Assembly (NCBI GenBank): GCA_902651635.1
Contig: CACRSC010000015.1
Span: 631,779 to 695,778 of the forward strand
Reading direction: 5' to 3'
DNA from: Mastigamoeba balamuthi
Taxonomy: Eukaryota; Evosea; Mastigamoebida; Mastigamoebidae
Length of the DNA: 64,000 nucleotides
Below the pieces are notes generated by a model. The model made no database searches. It was not told the DNA's origin and was given only the letters and a program-made list of their open reading frames with translations. Every line of letters begins with the position of its first letter. Within the stretch, counting starts at the first letter, position 1. The position numbers were made by a program, and so were the translations under genes. Shown one piece after another: positions 1-10,936 of this stretch.

Positions 1-641
1 CTCGCGAACCTGCAGATACGCACTACGACTGGGAACTGGTCCGCGAGTACCCGCTGACCAAGGAGATGCTCGCCATGTCGCGCGTGTACAAGATGGGCGA
101 CCACCACGACAAGCTCTGCGTCGCCGTCAAGGGCGCGCCCGAGTCTGTCGGCGACCTGTGCCACCTGGGCGAGGCCGACCTCGCGAGGATGCGCGCGCAC
201 GTCAACACGTTCGCCTCGATGGGCCTGCGCGTTCTGGGCGTCGCCCGCGCGGTGTTCCCCATCGTCAGCTCGCCCAAGGGCCCCAACCCCGCGGACCTGC
301 CCAGCATCCAGCACGACTACGAGTTTGAGTTCATCGGGCTGGTCGCCTTCATCGACCCCATCCGCCCCAGCGTGCCCGCGGCCATCCGCCAGGCCTACGA
401 CGCGGGCATCAAGGTCGTCATGATCACGGGCGACTACCCGGGCACCGCCAAGGCCATCGCCGAGAAGATCGGGCTCGAGCCGCGCGACAAGGTCATCACG
501 GGCCCCGAGCTGGAGCAGATGTCGGACGAGGAGCTCAGCTCGCGCATCAAGGGCGTCACCATCTTCGCCCGCGTCGTGCCCGAGCAGAAGCTGCAGATTG
601 TGCGCGCCTTCAAGGCCGCCAAGGAGATTGTCTGCATGACG

Positions 642-674
<33 letters not shown>

Positions 675-1607
675 GCGGCTCACATCGGCGTCGCCATGGG
701 CCAGCGCGGCACAGACGTCGCCCGAGAGGCGGCGCACCTGGTGCTGCTCGACGACGACTTCTCGAGCATCGTGCGCGCCGTGCGGCTGGGCAGGCGCATC
801 TACGACAACCTCTCCAAGGCGATGCTCTACATCATCTCGATCCACGTGCCGCTGGCGGGCATGGTGCTGATGCCAGTGCTCTTCCACCTCGGCGAGCACC
901 CGCACGACGCCAGCACGTCGAGCGGCGAGGACTGGGAGGGCATCTGGGTCGACCCCGTCTTCCACGCCGTCCACATTGTCTTCCTCGAGATGGTCATCGA
1001 CCCCGCCTGCAGCGTCGTGCTCGAGGCCGAGCCCGAGGCCGACGGCATCATGGACCGCCCGCCGCGCGACACGTCCAAGGGCGCGGTCAACCTGACCACG
1101 GGCTTCATCGCGTTCGCCCAGGGCATCGTCATCCTCGCAGCGGCTCTGCTGCTGTTCTACTACTCGCGCACGCTGACGGGCGCCGACACGGAGCAGGCGA
1201 TCGCGCTGGCGTTTGGCGCGGTCATCATCGCCAACCTGGGGCTGATCATCGAGGACCGCTCGTGGGACTCGTCGTTCTTCACGACGCTGTTCTTCCGCAA
1301 GAACATCGCCAACACGATCGTCCTCATCATCGTCATCCCCGCGCTGTTCGTCGTCATCTACGTGCCGGGCATCAACTCGCTGTTCCGTTTTGCCCACGTG
1401 CCGGCGATATACATTCCCGTGTTCATCGGCGTCGGCATCGTGTCGTCGCTGTGGTTCGAGTTCTTCAAGCTGGGCCGCCACTTCTACCTCAAGAACAAGA
1501 TACACAGGTTCAACGAGCAGCGCCGCAAGGAGCTCGGGCTGCCCCCCAACTTCAACGAGCACGGCGTGGCCCTGGAGGTCGTCGAGGTCGAGCCCCAGGA
1601 GAAGTAG
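1..1607 (+). CDS. P-type cation-transporting ATPase, C-terminal part (5' end outside window)
   Basis: The frame is open from base 3, so the gene begins before the window; the ATG at 66 is internal. The reading starts in the nucleotide-binding domain (KGAPESV, near 138). It then shows the P-domain hinge (MITGDYPGTAKAIAEK, near 420) and the Mg-binding TGDGVNDAPALK motif (near 640). The C-terminal membrane half follows, including a DPACSVVLEAEPE loop near 1000. There is no intron in 1.6 kb. The family pumps cations across membranes through an aspartyl-phosphate intermediate; the phosphorylated Asp (DKTGT) lies upstream of the window. The loop wording and the lack of introns resemble bacterial-type P2 calcium or cation ATPases more than animal SERCA/PMCA, so bacterial ancestry is possible. 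The transported ion cannot be read from this portion. Confidence 0.93.
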
Positions 1608-2665
1608 CACCGGCAATTGTGCCCTCACAGAAGAACAGTCTCACCACGAAACAGAGGGCACAACCCTGATTGCCCCGATTCCCCAGCAATTTGTCGCGGT
1701 CAAGTTGTCCCGTCGTCGATTTTTGACTTTGGCGGCAAACCCGGGCGGTTTGTGAATTCACCATACATTTCCTTCTCGCCCGAAGGCCTTCGCTGCTCCC
1801 AAAACGGCTGTGGCTCGGCAGCAACAGTATTCCGTAGTTTCCGAAGGAAGGAACTGTCGCGGGGCTGTCGCGCGCCACGCCGTAGGAGGCTACACGCTGG
1901 CGCAGCCGCTACATCCCCGACGCCTCCTTGCGGACCTCGCGAAACGAGAGGAAATTGGAATGAACGGAAATACGAACGCAAGGGCCCCTGATCCGCCACC
2001 GGCGCTCACACGTCCACGCGCCCCGTGTCCTCGCGGTGCCAGCTAGCCAACAGCGGCTCTTGCGTTCTGGGGCTAGGCCTACCGTACTACAGTGCTCTGG
2101 GAGGCAGAGAGAGGGTCAGAAATACAGATGAACGGGACACATCTTTTCTCCGTAATCGATGCTATGGCGCCCGGAGCACTGCGCGCGCTCCCCGCGAGGA
2201 CGCGCCTCAGCTGCTCTGACGGTCCCGCGAAGCTGCTGCGGCGAATTCTCGGCACTGGCCATTCTGTCGCACTGTGTTCTCTGCTGGACGGGATTGTGGG
2301 GAGGTAACGAAGGTCTGTTGTGTTGGATCCCATTCGGTGCAGGTGCAACAACAAACCCCGCGCAAGAGAGGGCCGCCAAAGGAAGCGCTTCCCCGCGAGC
2401 ACCTGACAGGGGCATCCCGGCCTTCTCGCAAGGCCTCGAAACTCGAGCAGAGACGTCAAAACGCCACGGAGCGGGATTCGCCATATCACAATTCGCCACA
2501 ACGGTTTTTTCGTAGGCCAGATTCGTTTTCCCTACGGACGTGGCTTGGCGGAAAACCACGCGTGACGTGGCCGGCCCGTTAAAACCGCACCCGACGAGGC
2601 CCCTTTTTCGTAAAGGAGCATCGCATAGAAGACCCCCCGTCGCCACCCGCGGAGAGTAAAAGAGA
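1608..2665. other. Intergenic, no gene seen
   Basis: About 1.06 kb between the ATPase stop and the M4 peptidase start. Open frames here are short or are antisense extensions of the next gene, and none reads like a protein. A TTTGGCGGCAAA stretch near 1729 resembles the E2F-like sites at the topoisomerase II gene but lies downstream of the ATPase. Confidence 0.6.
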
Positions 2666-5409
2666 ATGCAGAGCCACCACACGTGCGTCTGCGGCATCCT
2701 GCCGCCCCACCTGCTCGAGCAGATCTCGTCCAACCCGGAGCTGCCCGAGCATGTGAGGGCCGCGGCCCACAACACGATAGCGCTGTCGGCGCAGCTGCAC
2801 CAGGCGCGTCTGGCGGCCACGATGACTCACGGCCAGACGATGATGGGCTTCGCCGCCGCGACCGACAGCCCCGTCAACAGGAACCGCATCGTCAACACCT
2901 GCGCCAACACGACCAACCTGCCCGGGACGACCGTGCGCAGGGAGGGCGGGGCGGCCGTGCAGGACGTGTCCGTCAACGAGTGCTACGACCACCTGGGCTC
3001 GACGTTCGACTTCTTCTCCAAGGTCTTCCACCGCAACAGCATCAACGACCGCGGCATGAACCTCGTAGGCTCGGTCCACTACGATCGGAGCTACCAGAAC
3101 GCCTTCTGGAACGGTTCGCCGTTGCCTCGAGCCCCGGCCGACGATTGGCCCCATTGTATTATTTTCCTTACGTTTCCGATTTCCTCGGCTTACGTGTTAC
3201 GAAATGCGCAGGAATTCAGATGGTGTTCGGGGACGGCGACGGGACCATCTTCAGGTCGTTCACGCGGTCGCTCGACGTGATCGGCCACGAGCTGACGCAC
3301 GGAGTGACGTCGTACACGGCGGGGCTGCTCTACGAGGGCCAGGCCGGCGCGCTCAACGAGTCTGTGTCGGACTGCTTCGGCTCGATGATCAAGCAGTGGA
3401 AGCTCAACCAGGACGTCAAGACGGCCGACTGGCTCATCGGCAGCGAGCTCTTCGGCCCCACGATCGCGGGCAAGGCCATCCGGTCCATGTCGGCGCCCGG
3501 GACCGCGTACAACGACAGGTACCTCGGCAAGGACCCGCAGCCCGACCACATGTCCAAGTACCTCAACACGACGCAGGACTGCGGCGGCGTGCACATCAAC
3601 TCGGGCATCCCCAACAAGGCGTTCTACCTCGTCAGCATGGCGTTCGGCGGCCGCTCGTGGGAGAGGTCGGGCCCCATCTGGTACAAGACCCTCGTCGACC
3701 GCGGCCTGACGCCCGACGCCAACTTCGAGGAGTTCGCCTCGGTCACCGTCTACAACGCCAACATCCTCTTCGGCGCCGCCGCCGCCGATACTGTCGCCCA
3801 CGCGTGGGAGTCCGTCGGGCTGCCGCGCTCGGCCATCATCAACAGGGTCCCCGCGCTGCCGTGGGCCCCGACGGTGCCGTCTGGCAGCGGCAGCGGCAGC
3901 GGGAGTGGAAGCGGGAGTGGCGGGAGGCCTAACCAGCCGAGCCAGAAGGGCAGGGAGGTGTTCTACCACTTCACGCCGCAGTTCGAGAACACGCCCCAGA
4001 CTGCCTTCAAGCGCCTCAAGTACTCGATCAAGCTGAGGCAGCAGCAGCCGTCGCAGGCGACCCCCGAGGTCATCCAGAAGCAGATGCACGACGTGGGGCT
4101 CAAGTGCGAGTTGACCAGCACCGAGAACCTCTCGACGTTCATCAACGACGTCAAGGGCAAGTGGCCCGTCAACGGCGTCGCGCAGGTGTTCCAGGTCGGA
4201 GCGCCGGCGACCGTGCAGCACTCGTCAATCCTGCCGGCGCCCGACTTCGCGACGCTCATCCCCAGCAACCGCACGGCGCTGCGCGAGTTCCTCGAGGCGC
4301 CCAAGTACGTCTGCGAGCGCGTGGGCATGCAGAGCTGCGACATCGACGGGCAGTGGACGCCCGACGACACGGGCGCGGGCTACGCGCCGTACCTCAACTA
4401 CATGCAGAACAAGCAGCACTTTGAGTGGCTTAAGGCGAGCCGTCCCAGCTTCACGGGCTTCACGCACACGCAGCCCACGTACAACGGCAACTTCACGTCG
4501 GTCGACGGCATCAAGAACCTCTTCATCCAGCTCGGTCGCGAGGCCGGGGCGTCGGTGGTCAACGGCATCAACCCCACCAGCATCGAGGCCATCCTCTCGC
4601 GCACGATCGACACGATGAGTGGCGAGGACTACGACGACAGCCAGTCGCGCGTGATCTTCCTCGTCGAGAACTACGACCCCAAGACGACACTGTGCGACGC
4701 CATCGGCTGCCTGACGCTCGAGTGGCATCTCGTCATCAGGAACTACACGAGGAAGGACAAGGACGGCGGCAACTACAAGGCGACCACGCTCGACATCTCG
4801 AGCCGCTCGGTGCTCTACTCGGACGAGACCATGATGAAGTGCGACTACCTCGCGGCCGTCGCGCAGTTCAAGGATGAGTCCAGCCCTCCGTGGTCCGCCA
4901 TCCAGGTGCCCAGGCAGTGCCTCAAGATCTGGGACCAGCTGCCCACGCCCTCGGTCGAGGTCTGGAAGCACTGCCTGCCGCTCAAGAGCACCGCCGACAA
5001 GCTCGTCGGCGTCGTCCTCTTCGCCCCAGACCTGCAGCACATCTGCACGCTCGACAACAGCAACTCGGACTGCTCGACGACATTCAGCAGGACCGTCACC
5101 AGCGGCTTCACGTTCACGACGTCGCAGAAGCTGACCGTGGGGGCCAACTTCACTGTCGACATCGGGTTCGTCAAGAGCTCGTTCTCAGTGAGCTTCGAGG
5201 TCAGCTTCAGCGAGCAGTGGAACGAGAGCAAGTCCGAGACGGTCTCGCTGACTGTCCCGGCCCGCAAGAAGGGGTTCTTCTACCAGGGCCTGCTGCAGGC
5301 CGTCAACATCAGCTTCAACAGCACGACGGGCGAGTTCACCTACGGAAGCGAGGTCGCCAGGTTCCTGTCGCCCACCATTGTCACTAACGACAAGCCGATC
5401 AACCCTTGA
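2666..5409 (+). CDS. Protealysin-like M4 metallopeptidase with large C-terminal region containing an aerolysin-like strand segment
   Basis: Two exons, 2666-3113 and 3212-5409 (98-nt intron, phase 1), give 881 residues. There is no signal peptide. The N-terminus carries CGILPPHLLEQI, like the short propeptide of protealysin-type M4 peptidases. Catalytic motifs are complete: HELTH at 175-179 (zinc ligands and Glu), NESVSD about 20 residues on, and GGVHINSGIPNKAFY further down. M4 enzymes are zinc endopeptidases. A Gly-Ser linker (about 373-387) leads to a further ~490 residues I cannot assign overall. In it, about 772-860 is a Ser/Thr-rich run of alternating polar and nonpolar residues (TSGFTFTTSQKLTVGANFTV) like the stem strands of aerolysin/MTX2 folds. 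The domain pairing is unusual. The M4 call is firm; the aerolysin resemblance is inferred from residue pattern. Confidence 0.9.
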
Positions 5410-5888
5410 GGGCCGTGCATCGGTCGAGGTTCGCGGTGTCGGGCCTCTTCTTCCCTCGGAGTGGGGCCTGCTATACCATACCCACAGGCTCCTCTCACTT
5501 CACCAATTGGAACCATGAACAAACATGTTACACCTTGGCAATCAACTACGCTTGCTGTACTTTGAATTCCAACTTAGGCAGCTTCACAGGCGATCTATCA
5601 AAATGAAAGTAAGCACAGTGACGCAGTCGATCGTAGATCCTTCAGAATACTGAGAGATATCACAACAGCACAGGATGTGAGACGCGCCCGTTCCCGCAGA
5701 TGTCCCTTTACGATACGTGGTCGTCTTCCTCTACTCGAGCACCCGATCTGACCTCACGTCGGTCCACAAACACTGTAGCAGCGCACGACTGCGGGTGATG
5801 CAAATATGAAAACGACACTTGGCCCGATTTGTCGGGGATCGCAGTGCTAAGATCCGATTCACTATACTCTATTGGGTGTTGGACAAAC
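5410..5888. other. Intergenic, no gene seen
   Basis: About 480 bp, clearly more AT-rich than the flanking coding sequence. No open frame resembles a protein and no RNA gene was recognised. It holds the 3' flank of the peptidase gene and the promoter region of the next gene. Confidence 0.55.
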
Positions 5889-7507
5889 ATGAAGACAAAC
5901 CTGTTCCACAGACTGATCATCAAGGCCCTCGCCCTGCAAATGCTCGCCGTGTTCTGTGCCCGCGTCTACCCGCCTGCCGCGATCATGCCGGGGCAGCTCA
6001 GCATCCAGGGTACTTTTTGTTCCCCCACTATCTCCCTCAAGTATTCGCTTTCTGCAACCGGCTGTCGGCCTCGGTGCCCCATCGGGGGGCCCGGCTTATC
6101 GGGGGACACCCCCGAGGGGGTCAGAAACACGCGGGAGCCGTTTCCAGGGGCTCGGCTCGGTGGGGCCGGGTGTAGACGGGGCGACACGAATCGTCCAGGT
6201 TTTCGCCACGTAATCAGCTCGGAAAGGGGGAAAACCCTCGCGCCATAACTCCGGAAATATCATGTCGACCTGCACTGCCGCCTAAGTGCTCTCGCTGATG
6301 CCAACTAACCCTGTGCGCAGTATGGTCTGTCATCGGCGGCATGCTCAACGTGAGGACGAGCATCGAGATGAGGAAGAGGGCGCAGGAGAAGCGCGCCAAG
6401 GCCTGCAGCGCGGCCGCGGAGAGCAAGAGGGCGCCCTTCGGCAACCCCGCGACAAACGGAGAGCAGTCGAAGAACAAGAAGAAGCCCCACCACCCTGGCA
6501 GCTCCGTTCACTGCGAGCGGCCTGTGGTCAAGGCGGCTGTCCCGACTGCGCGCAGCAGCCCCGCGTCGCCCCTCGAGAAGCCGAAGGCGCCGGCGAATGA
6601 GTACCGCATGTCGTGCGCGCCCGCTGCCCCCGACCGCGCAGCCCTCGGCCTCCCTCCCGAGCCCCGCACGCTCCTCCCTCCCAAGCCCGCTTCCCGCCCG
6701 TACAACCCCGAGGCCGCCCGCAGCGCTGAGAGCCGCAGGAGGCGGACCGCCGCGACACGCCGCCCCCTGGCGCTGTTCGCGTGGCTCCTGGACGAGACCC
6801 TCGCCAACCTGGGGCTGCCCGCACCGTGCGCGGCGGCCGTCGTCAGGCAGAAGCAGGACACCAGGGTCAAGGCCCCCGCGTCCGCCGCCGAGCGCCTCAA
6901 GGACCGCGTCTGCGCTGCGGTTCTGACCCGCCAGGTGTCCAAGTCGGTGCCGGACCCGCTGGTCCCGCCGCTGGCGCCGCCGTCCACGTGGCGCAAGATG
7001 TCGCCCAAGACGTGGCACATGCGGACCCTCGACAGCGCGCACCGCGACGAGCCCGCCTCCAAGGTCCGGAGGACCGCCGAGTCCACCCCGCCGCGGGCCG
7101 CGCTGCCGAGGGAGCCCACGCCGACCTTCCTGAGCCTGCTGCGCAAGAAGCGGCTGCGGCTGGTGACCAGGCACGAGGCACGCAGGCTGAGGGCAGCCGA
7201 CACGGCCAGCGGCGACGAGCACAAGGAGCCGAGGGCGCGCGTGCCCCGCAGGCCGTGGCCGTGGCAGCAGACGCGGGCCTCGTCGTCGTCGTCGTCGTCG
7301 TCGTCGGCAACCGCTGCGCCTGCGGCGACCCCCGCGCCTTCGCCCACGTCGGCGGAGCCCCGGCCCGCTGAGGCGACCTCGTCGGTCGCGGCGACGCAGC
7401 CGCCCCAGAGAACGGAGGAGGAGGAGCGGTCACACTCCGGCAAGAGGAGCAGGACGGACGACGACTCGGCCCGGTCGGAGCCCCCGAGCACGAGGAGGAG
7501 GACCTGA
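5889..7507 (+). CDS. Unrecognised basic, Pro/Arg/Ser-rich protein
   Basis: Two exons, 5889-6009 and 6321-7507, joined in phase 1 (QVWSVIGG at the junction), give 435 residues. The 311-nt intron is long for this window. Exon 1 encodes a hydrophobic stretch (LIIKALALQMLAVFCARV) that might be a membrane or buried helix. The rest is rich in Arg, Lys, Pro, Ala and Ser. It includes basic clusters (SRRRRTAATRR; the C-terminal STRRRT) and a nine-serine run from repeated TCG codons near 7281. The composition suggests a disordered, possibly nuclear protein. I recognise no domain. The regular codon use over the long second exon and the matching intron phase support a real gene, but exon 1 is less secure than exon 2. 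Confidence 0.6.
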
Positions 7508-8368
7508 GGCCTCGCGGAACAACCACACCGCCTACACCACACGACGACCACCAGACAGACGACAAATTCTAACACGCAACTGTGACTTTACCCTCCCCAC
7601 CCCGCGAATGCAATGCGGTCTGAGGGGTGGGATGATAAGACCCGTGAAAAAGTGAGGCGGATGCGTCACCACTCTCTTTTTCTCACGTCACCGGCACCAG
7701 AGCCCACCCGATTCGCGGAGCGGAGGCCAACAATTCATCGCTCACATCTCTGCTACCACGACAGCGGACACGACTCTGGCCTGGGAGCCACCTCTGAGTT
7801 TGCCTGTCTCGTCCCCTCAGAGGATGCCAATGGACCCCGGGAGCACCTGCTCACTTGCATCCACCGCAGGGAAGCGGACAGCGGGGAAGGGTGCCCATCG
7901 TTGCCGACAGCCCTCCTGGGCGACATCGTGGACCACGTGGCGGGGGTGCCTCGAGGCTCGGGACCAGCGCGCGCGGCCGCCATTTGGCGAGCTCGGCTCA
8001 CGTGCTCTCACTACTGGGGCCATTACGTTGGGGGGGCCAGTGGCTTTGCGTTCTGCTTGATCACGGCCGCCGCTGACGGGAGGGGGAGCCCCATGATGGT
8101 GAGGGTGTCGCCCAGGAGCCGGGCGAGCTGAGCCACTGGTATGCCAGACCATACGCCATGGCAGCACAAAGACACGGTCCCCCGAGATTCCCATTAAATG
8201 GCCAATATGACGCACTCCTATCAATTGTGTGACAGTGCACCACCGAGTTTATTGTGGTCAACATGGGATGCGGCTCAGATCCGTCACAAGGCCAGCCGAC
8301 AGTGCACGAGGGGCTACACGGGCTGCAAATGCACTGCGCCGCGTGTACCTGCCGGTGTGAAGACGCGG
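7508..8368. other. Intergenic, no gene seen
   Basis: About 860 bp between the 3' ends of the basic-protein gene (+) and the polygalacturonase gene (-). Open frames up to 172 codons occur in several overlapping frames and look like noise. No RNA gene was recognised. Confidence 0.5.
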
Positions 8369-9629
8369 TCACTCCCGATGGTGGTGCTCGTTGGCCCCAC
8401 TGCAGGGGCGAGGGCTCTCGCTCCCGACAGCCCTGACGAGGGCGTGGCTGCACTTGTACGACAGGTTGTCGCCGGTCTGCACGACGCCGTCCATGTAGAT
8501 GCCGCAGGGGCTCTTGGGGTTGCACAGGAGGTCGCCGGCGTACCTGGGGTTGGTGCTCCTGATGTTCACGAAGTTGATGTCGCTGACCTTGAAGTTGCCG
8601 CCCGTCTTCTTGGCGCTGCTCTGCGTGTAGAACATGCTCACCTCGAGGGTCTTCTGGACGCCGTCGAGCACGAGGTCCTGGAAGTGCACGTTGGACAGCG
8701 ATCCGCCGCAGCCGGGGACCGTCTTGATGCGCGGCCCGCAGGTGGTACCCGTGAAGCTGACGTTCCTGACGGTGATGTCCGAGATCCTCTCAACGCAGAG
8801 CGACCCGATCGATGCGCCGTGGCCCGTTCCGAACTGGCAGTCCTCGACCAGGACCTTGCTCGCGTGGATCGCGACGTTGTCGTCCCCCACAGAGATGTAG
8901 CTGTCGTGCACTGCACAAAGAAACAGAAATCGGGCGGCGTGAGAAACGTTGGAGACGTCAGGGCGAGTATGCGGTGCGAATGTACGGACCCCAGAAGTTG
9001 TCGCCGTGGACGTCAATGCCGTCGGTGTTGTGCGAGGGGTTGTCGATGCCCGTCGACGGGGGAGTGCTCAGCGTGATGCCGAACATCTCGGTGTTGCTCG
9101 AGTACATCTCCAGGCAGTGGTTCGGGCAGTCCTTCACCGTGATCCCCGTGACGATCACCGTGTTGGTGTTGCGCGGCAGCAGGGTGGTCGGGCGGAAGCT
9201 GTTCCTGAGGTTCTCCCACCAGACAGCGCCCTGGCCGTCGATGGTGCCTGCGCCCGTGATAGCCACGTTGCTCTTGGCGGGGATGGTGATGGCGGCCCTT
9301 ACACCAGAGGGCCAGTTGTTGTAGTCGTTGGAGATGAGGAGGGTGCCCTCGATGTTGAGCTCCGTGTTGTCCCCGTTGATCGAGATGCCCTGGAACAGGA
9401 ACGTCTTGCCCGCCGGGATCACCACGACGCCGCCACCAGCGCCCGCTGCAGCGTCGAGGGCCTGCTGGATCGCTGCGCTGTCGTCCGTGCTACCATCTCC
9501 AATAGCGCCGTACTGCCTGACGTCGAACACGGCGTCGCCGACAGTGACGGAGACGTACTTGCCCCTGATCACTTTGCCCTGGGTGAACGACGCACACAGA
9601 GCCAACAAAACGACACACACAAACCTCAT
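8369..9629 (-). CDS. Secreted GH28 polygalacturonase (pectinase)
   Basis: On the minus strand, exon 1 (9629-8990) and exon 2 (8910-8369) join in phase 1 across a 79-nt intron. They encode 393 residues that read through the junction as GDNFWVHDSYISVGDDN. The N-terminus MRFVCVVLLALCASFTQG is a clear signal peptide. All four glycoside hydrolase family 28 signatures are present: NTDGID (201-206), GDD (222-224), GHG around His244, and RIK (274-276). These supply the catalytic aspartates, the conserved His and the substrate-binding Arg/Lys. Family members fold as a right-handed beta-helix and hydrolyse alpha-1,4-galacturonan in pectin. The enzyme is predicted to be secreted, probably for digesting plant detritus. 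Such genes are patchy among protists, so lateral acquisition is plausible. Confidence 0.94.
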
Positions 9630-10492
9630 CCTGCAGAGTACACAACACAAAGTGAAGGGAAGTGAACAGCCAACTGCCGCCGCCGTTTTTGTAGCTCGGT
9701 GCAACGCTCATAGCCCAATCCGTCAAGAGATCACGCCAGCTTTGTCCCGATATGAACAGAGGTGAATAGCTGCGCACCACGGTGTGTTGTGCACAATTCC
9801 TCCAGGGTGCAGACCGGAAATGAAAGGAACAGTCACAGGGCTCCGATCTGTAGGTAAAAGTGCGCCATTCAAACCGATACCATTCAATGGAGGCGGCACA
9901 AAACTGCCTCATGAAAGCCTCTTGGCTGAGGGTGAGTTCAAAAGGGGCGAGGCATGGTAGAACCTACCAAGCCTATATCATCCGGATTTTATTGAGCGAA
10001 GACAGTAAGCAGACCCATTTGATTCGAACCTGGATAACCCAGCCAGTAGGGCATGAGACGCATCTCTGCCGTGTGTCTTGCACGAACTTCATCACTGCCG
10101 ATGGCTGTATATTTTGGCAGTACGCTTACCTCCGACCCTTTCCTCTCATCTTCTTTGCCCTTGTGGACACCTGACATGTCAGAGGCTCAGCGGGGCCCGT
10201 GGACTGTGATTGCCGATCAACAAGCGCCCTTTTACATACATGGTCAAAACTGTTTTAGGGTCAAATTGTTGTCACAGGAGACCTCCTTGTGTCGGTGCCC
10301 ACGGACACCAGCAAAATGTGGCGTTCGGACGGATGTGTTGTGTGGGGATGGAGGTATTACCATTGCGTAGTGCAGAGGGTGGACGGGGCTGCTGCTGTGT
10401 GTGTGTATATGTACTTGGGAGCTTGATGTTGTTGTGCGGAGAGGGAGTGGACTGTGTTGTGCAGGGGAGTAAGGAAGGGCTGTGTTGTGCAC
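9620..10492. repeat. Copy A of a duplicated region upstream of the polygalacturonase gene
   Basis: This stretch begins inside the first codons of the polygalacturonase gene and runs upstream of it. It matches 10937-11918 closely in direct orientation. Shared landmarks include the start-codon segment, GTTTTTGTAGCTCGGTGCAA, and the block around 10120-10480. The copies differ by substitutions and by extra segments in copy B. It is AT-richer than the genes and has no convincing coding frame of its own. Confidence 0.85.
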
Positions 10493-10934
10493 TGGAAGGA
10501 GAATGTCCAGGATTGAGACAGGACCCCGGGAAGAGAGCGACTGTGAGACACCCCAAAGCATACGGCAATTAAGACGCAATCCAAGAGGAACGTGGGGAGC
10601 AGTGGGAGCTGCAACCCAGAGATATTATCTAGCCCAGATAATCACAACAGATGCGAAAACCCTCCGCAAGGTGCAATTATGGTCCTCCGTCCTGTCGAAA
10701 GTGGAAGAAACGTGGCAGGTTTCATCGCGGACGAATGTATGCTCGGTGTACCGCCATACGGCCGGTAGCGGCAGTGGTGTGTAGCACACTGATGCAGCCA
10801 CAGCGCATGAAGGCCCTCGCGCGACATGCGGCAGCATTGATGCTCCCCACTGCCGCGTCGCCCGCGCTGCCCGTGACGTGCGCGGTGGCCGCAGGGGCCG
10901 CGAGCGACACCTCTCCGTAGGCGTCCTCCGCCAG
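10493..10934. other. Unassigned sequence between the two repeat copies
   Basis: About 440 bp unique to copy A's side. A minus-strand open frame touching the N at 10935 (reading LAEDAYGEVSLAAPAATA) is GC-rich and could be the edge of an exon interrupted by the assembly join. Nothing identifies a gene. Confidence 0.3.
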
Positions 10935-10935
10935 N
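10935..10935. other. Single-N assembly join
   Basis: One N lies exactly at the edge of repeat copy B. Single Ns at repeat edges usually mark a scaffolding join rather than one unread base, so the order and orientation of the sequence on its two sides are not certain. Confidence 0.7.
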
Positions 10936-10936
10936 G

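Noticed and set aside
2116-2820. 234-codon minus-strand frame upstream of and overlapping the M4 peptidase
   Set aside because: It overlaps the convincing first exon of the peptidase, is rich in rare residues and has no recognisable motif.
10014-10055. tRNA-like GATTCGAACC (reverse complement GGTTCGAATC), also in copy B near 11460
   Set aside because: The bases flanking the presumed T-loop do not pair (CCAGG against CAAAT), and no acceptor stem or anticodon arm is found.
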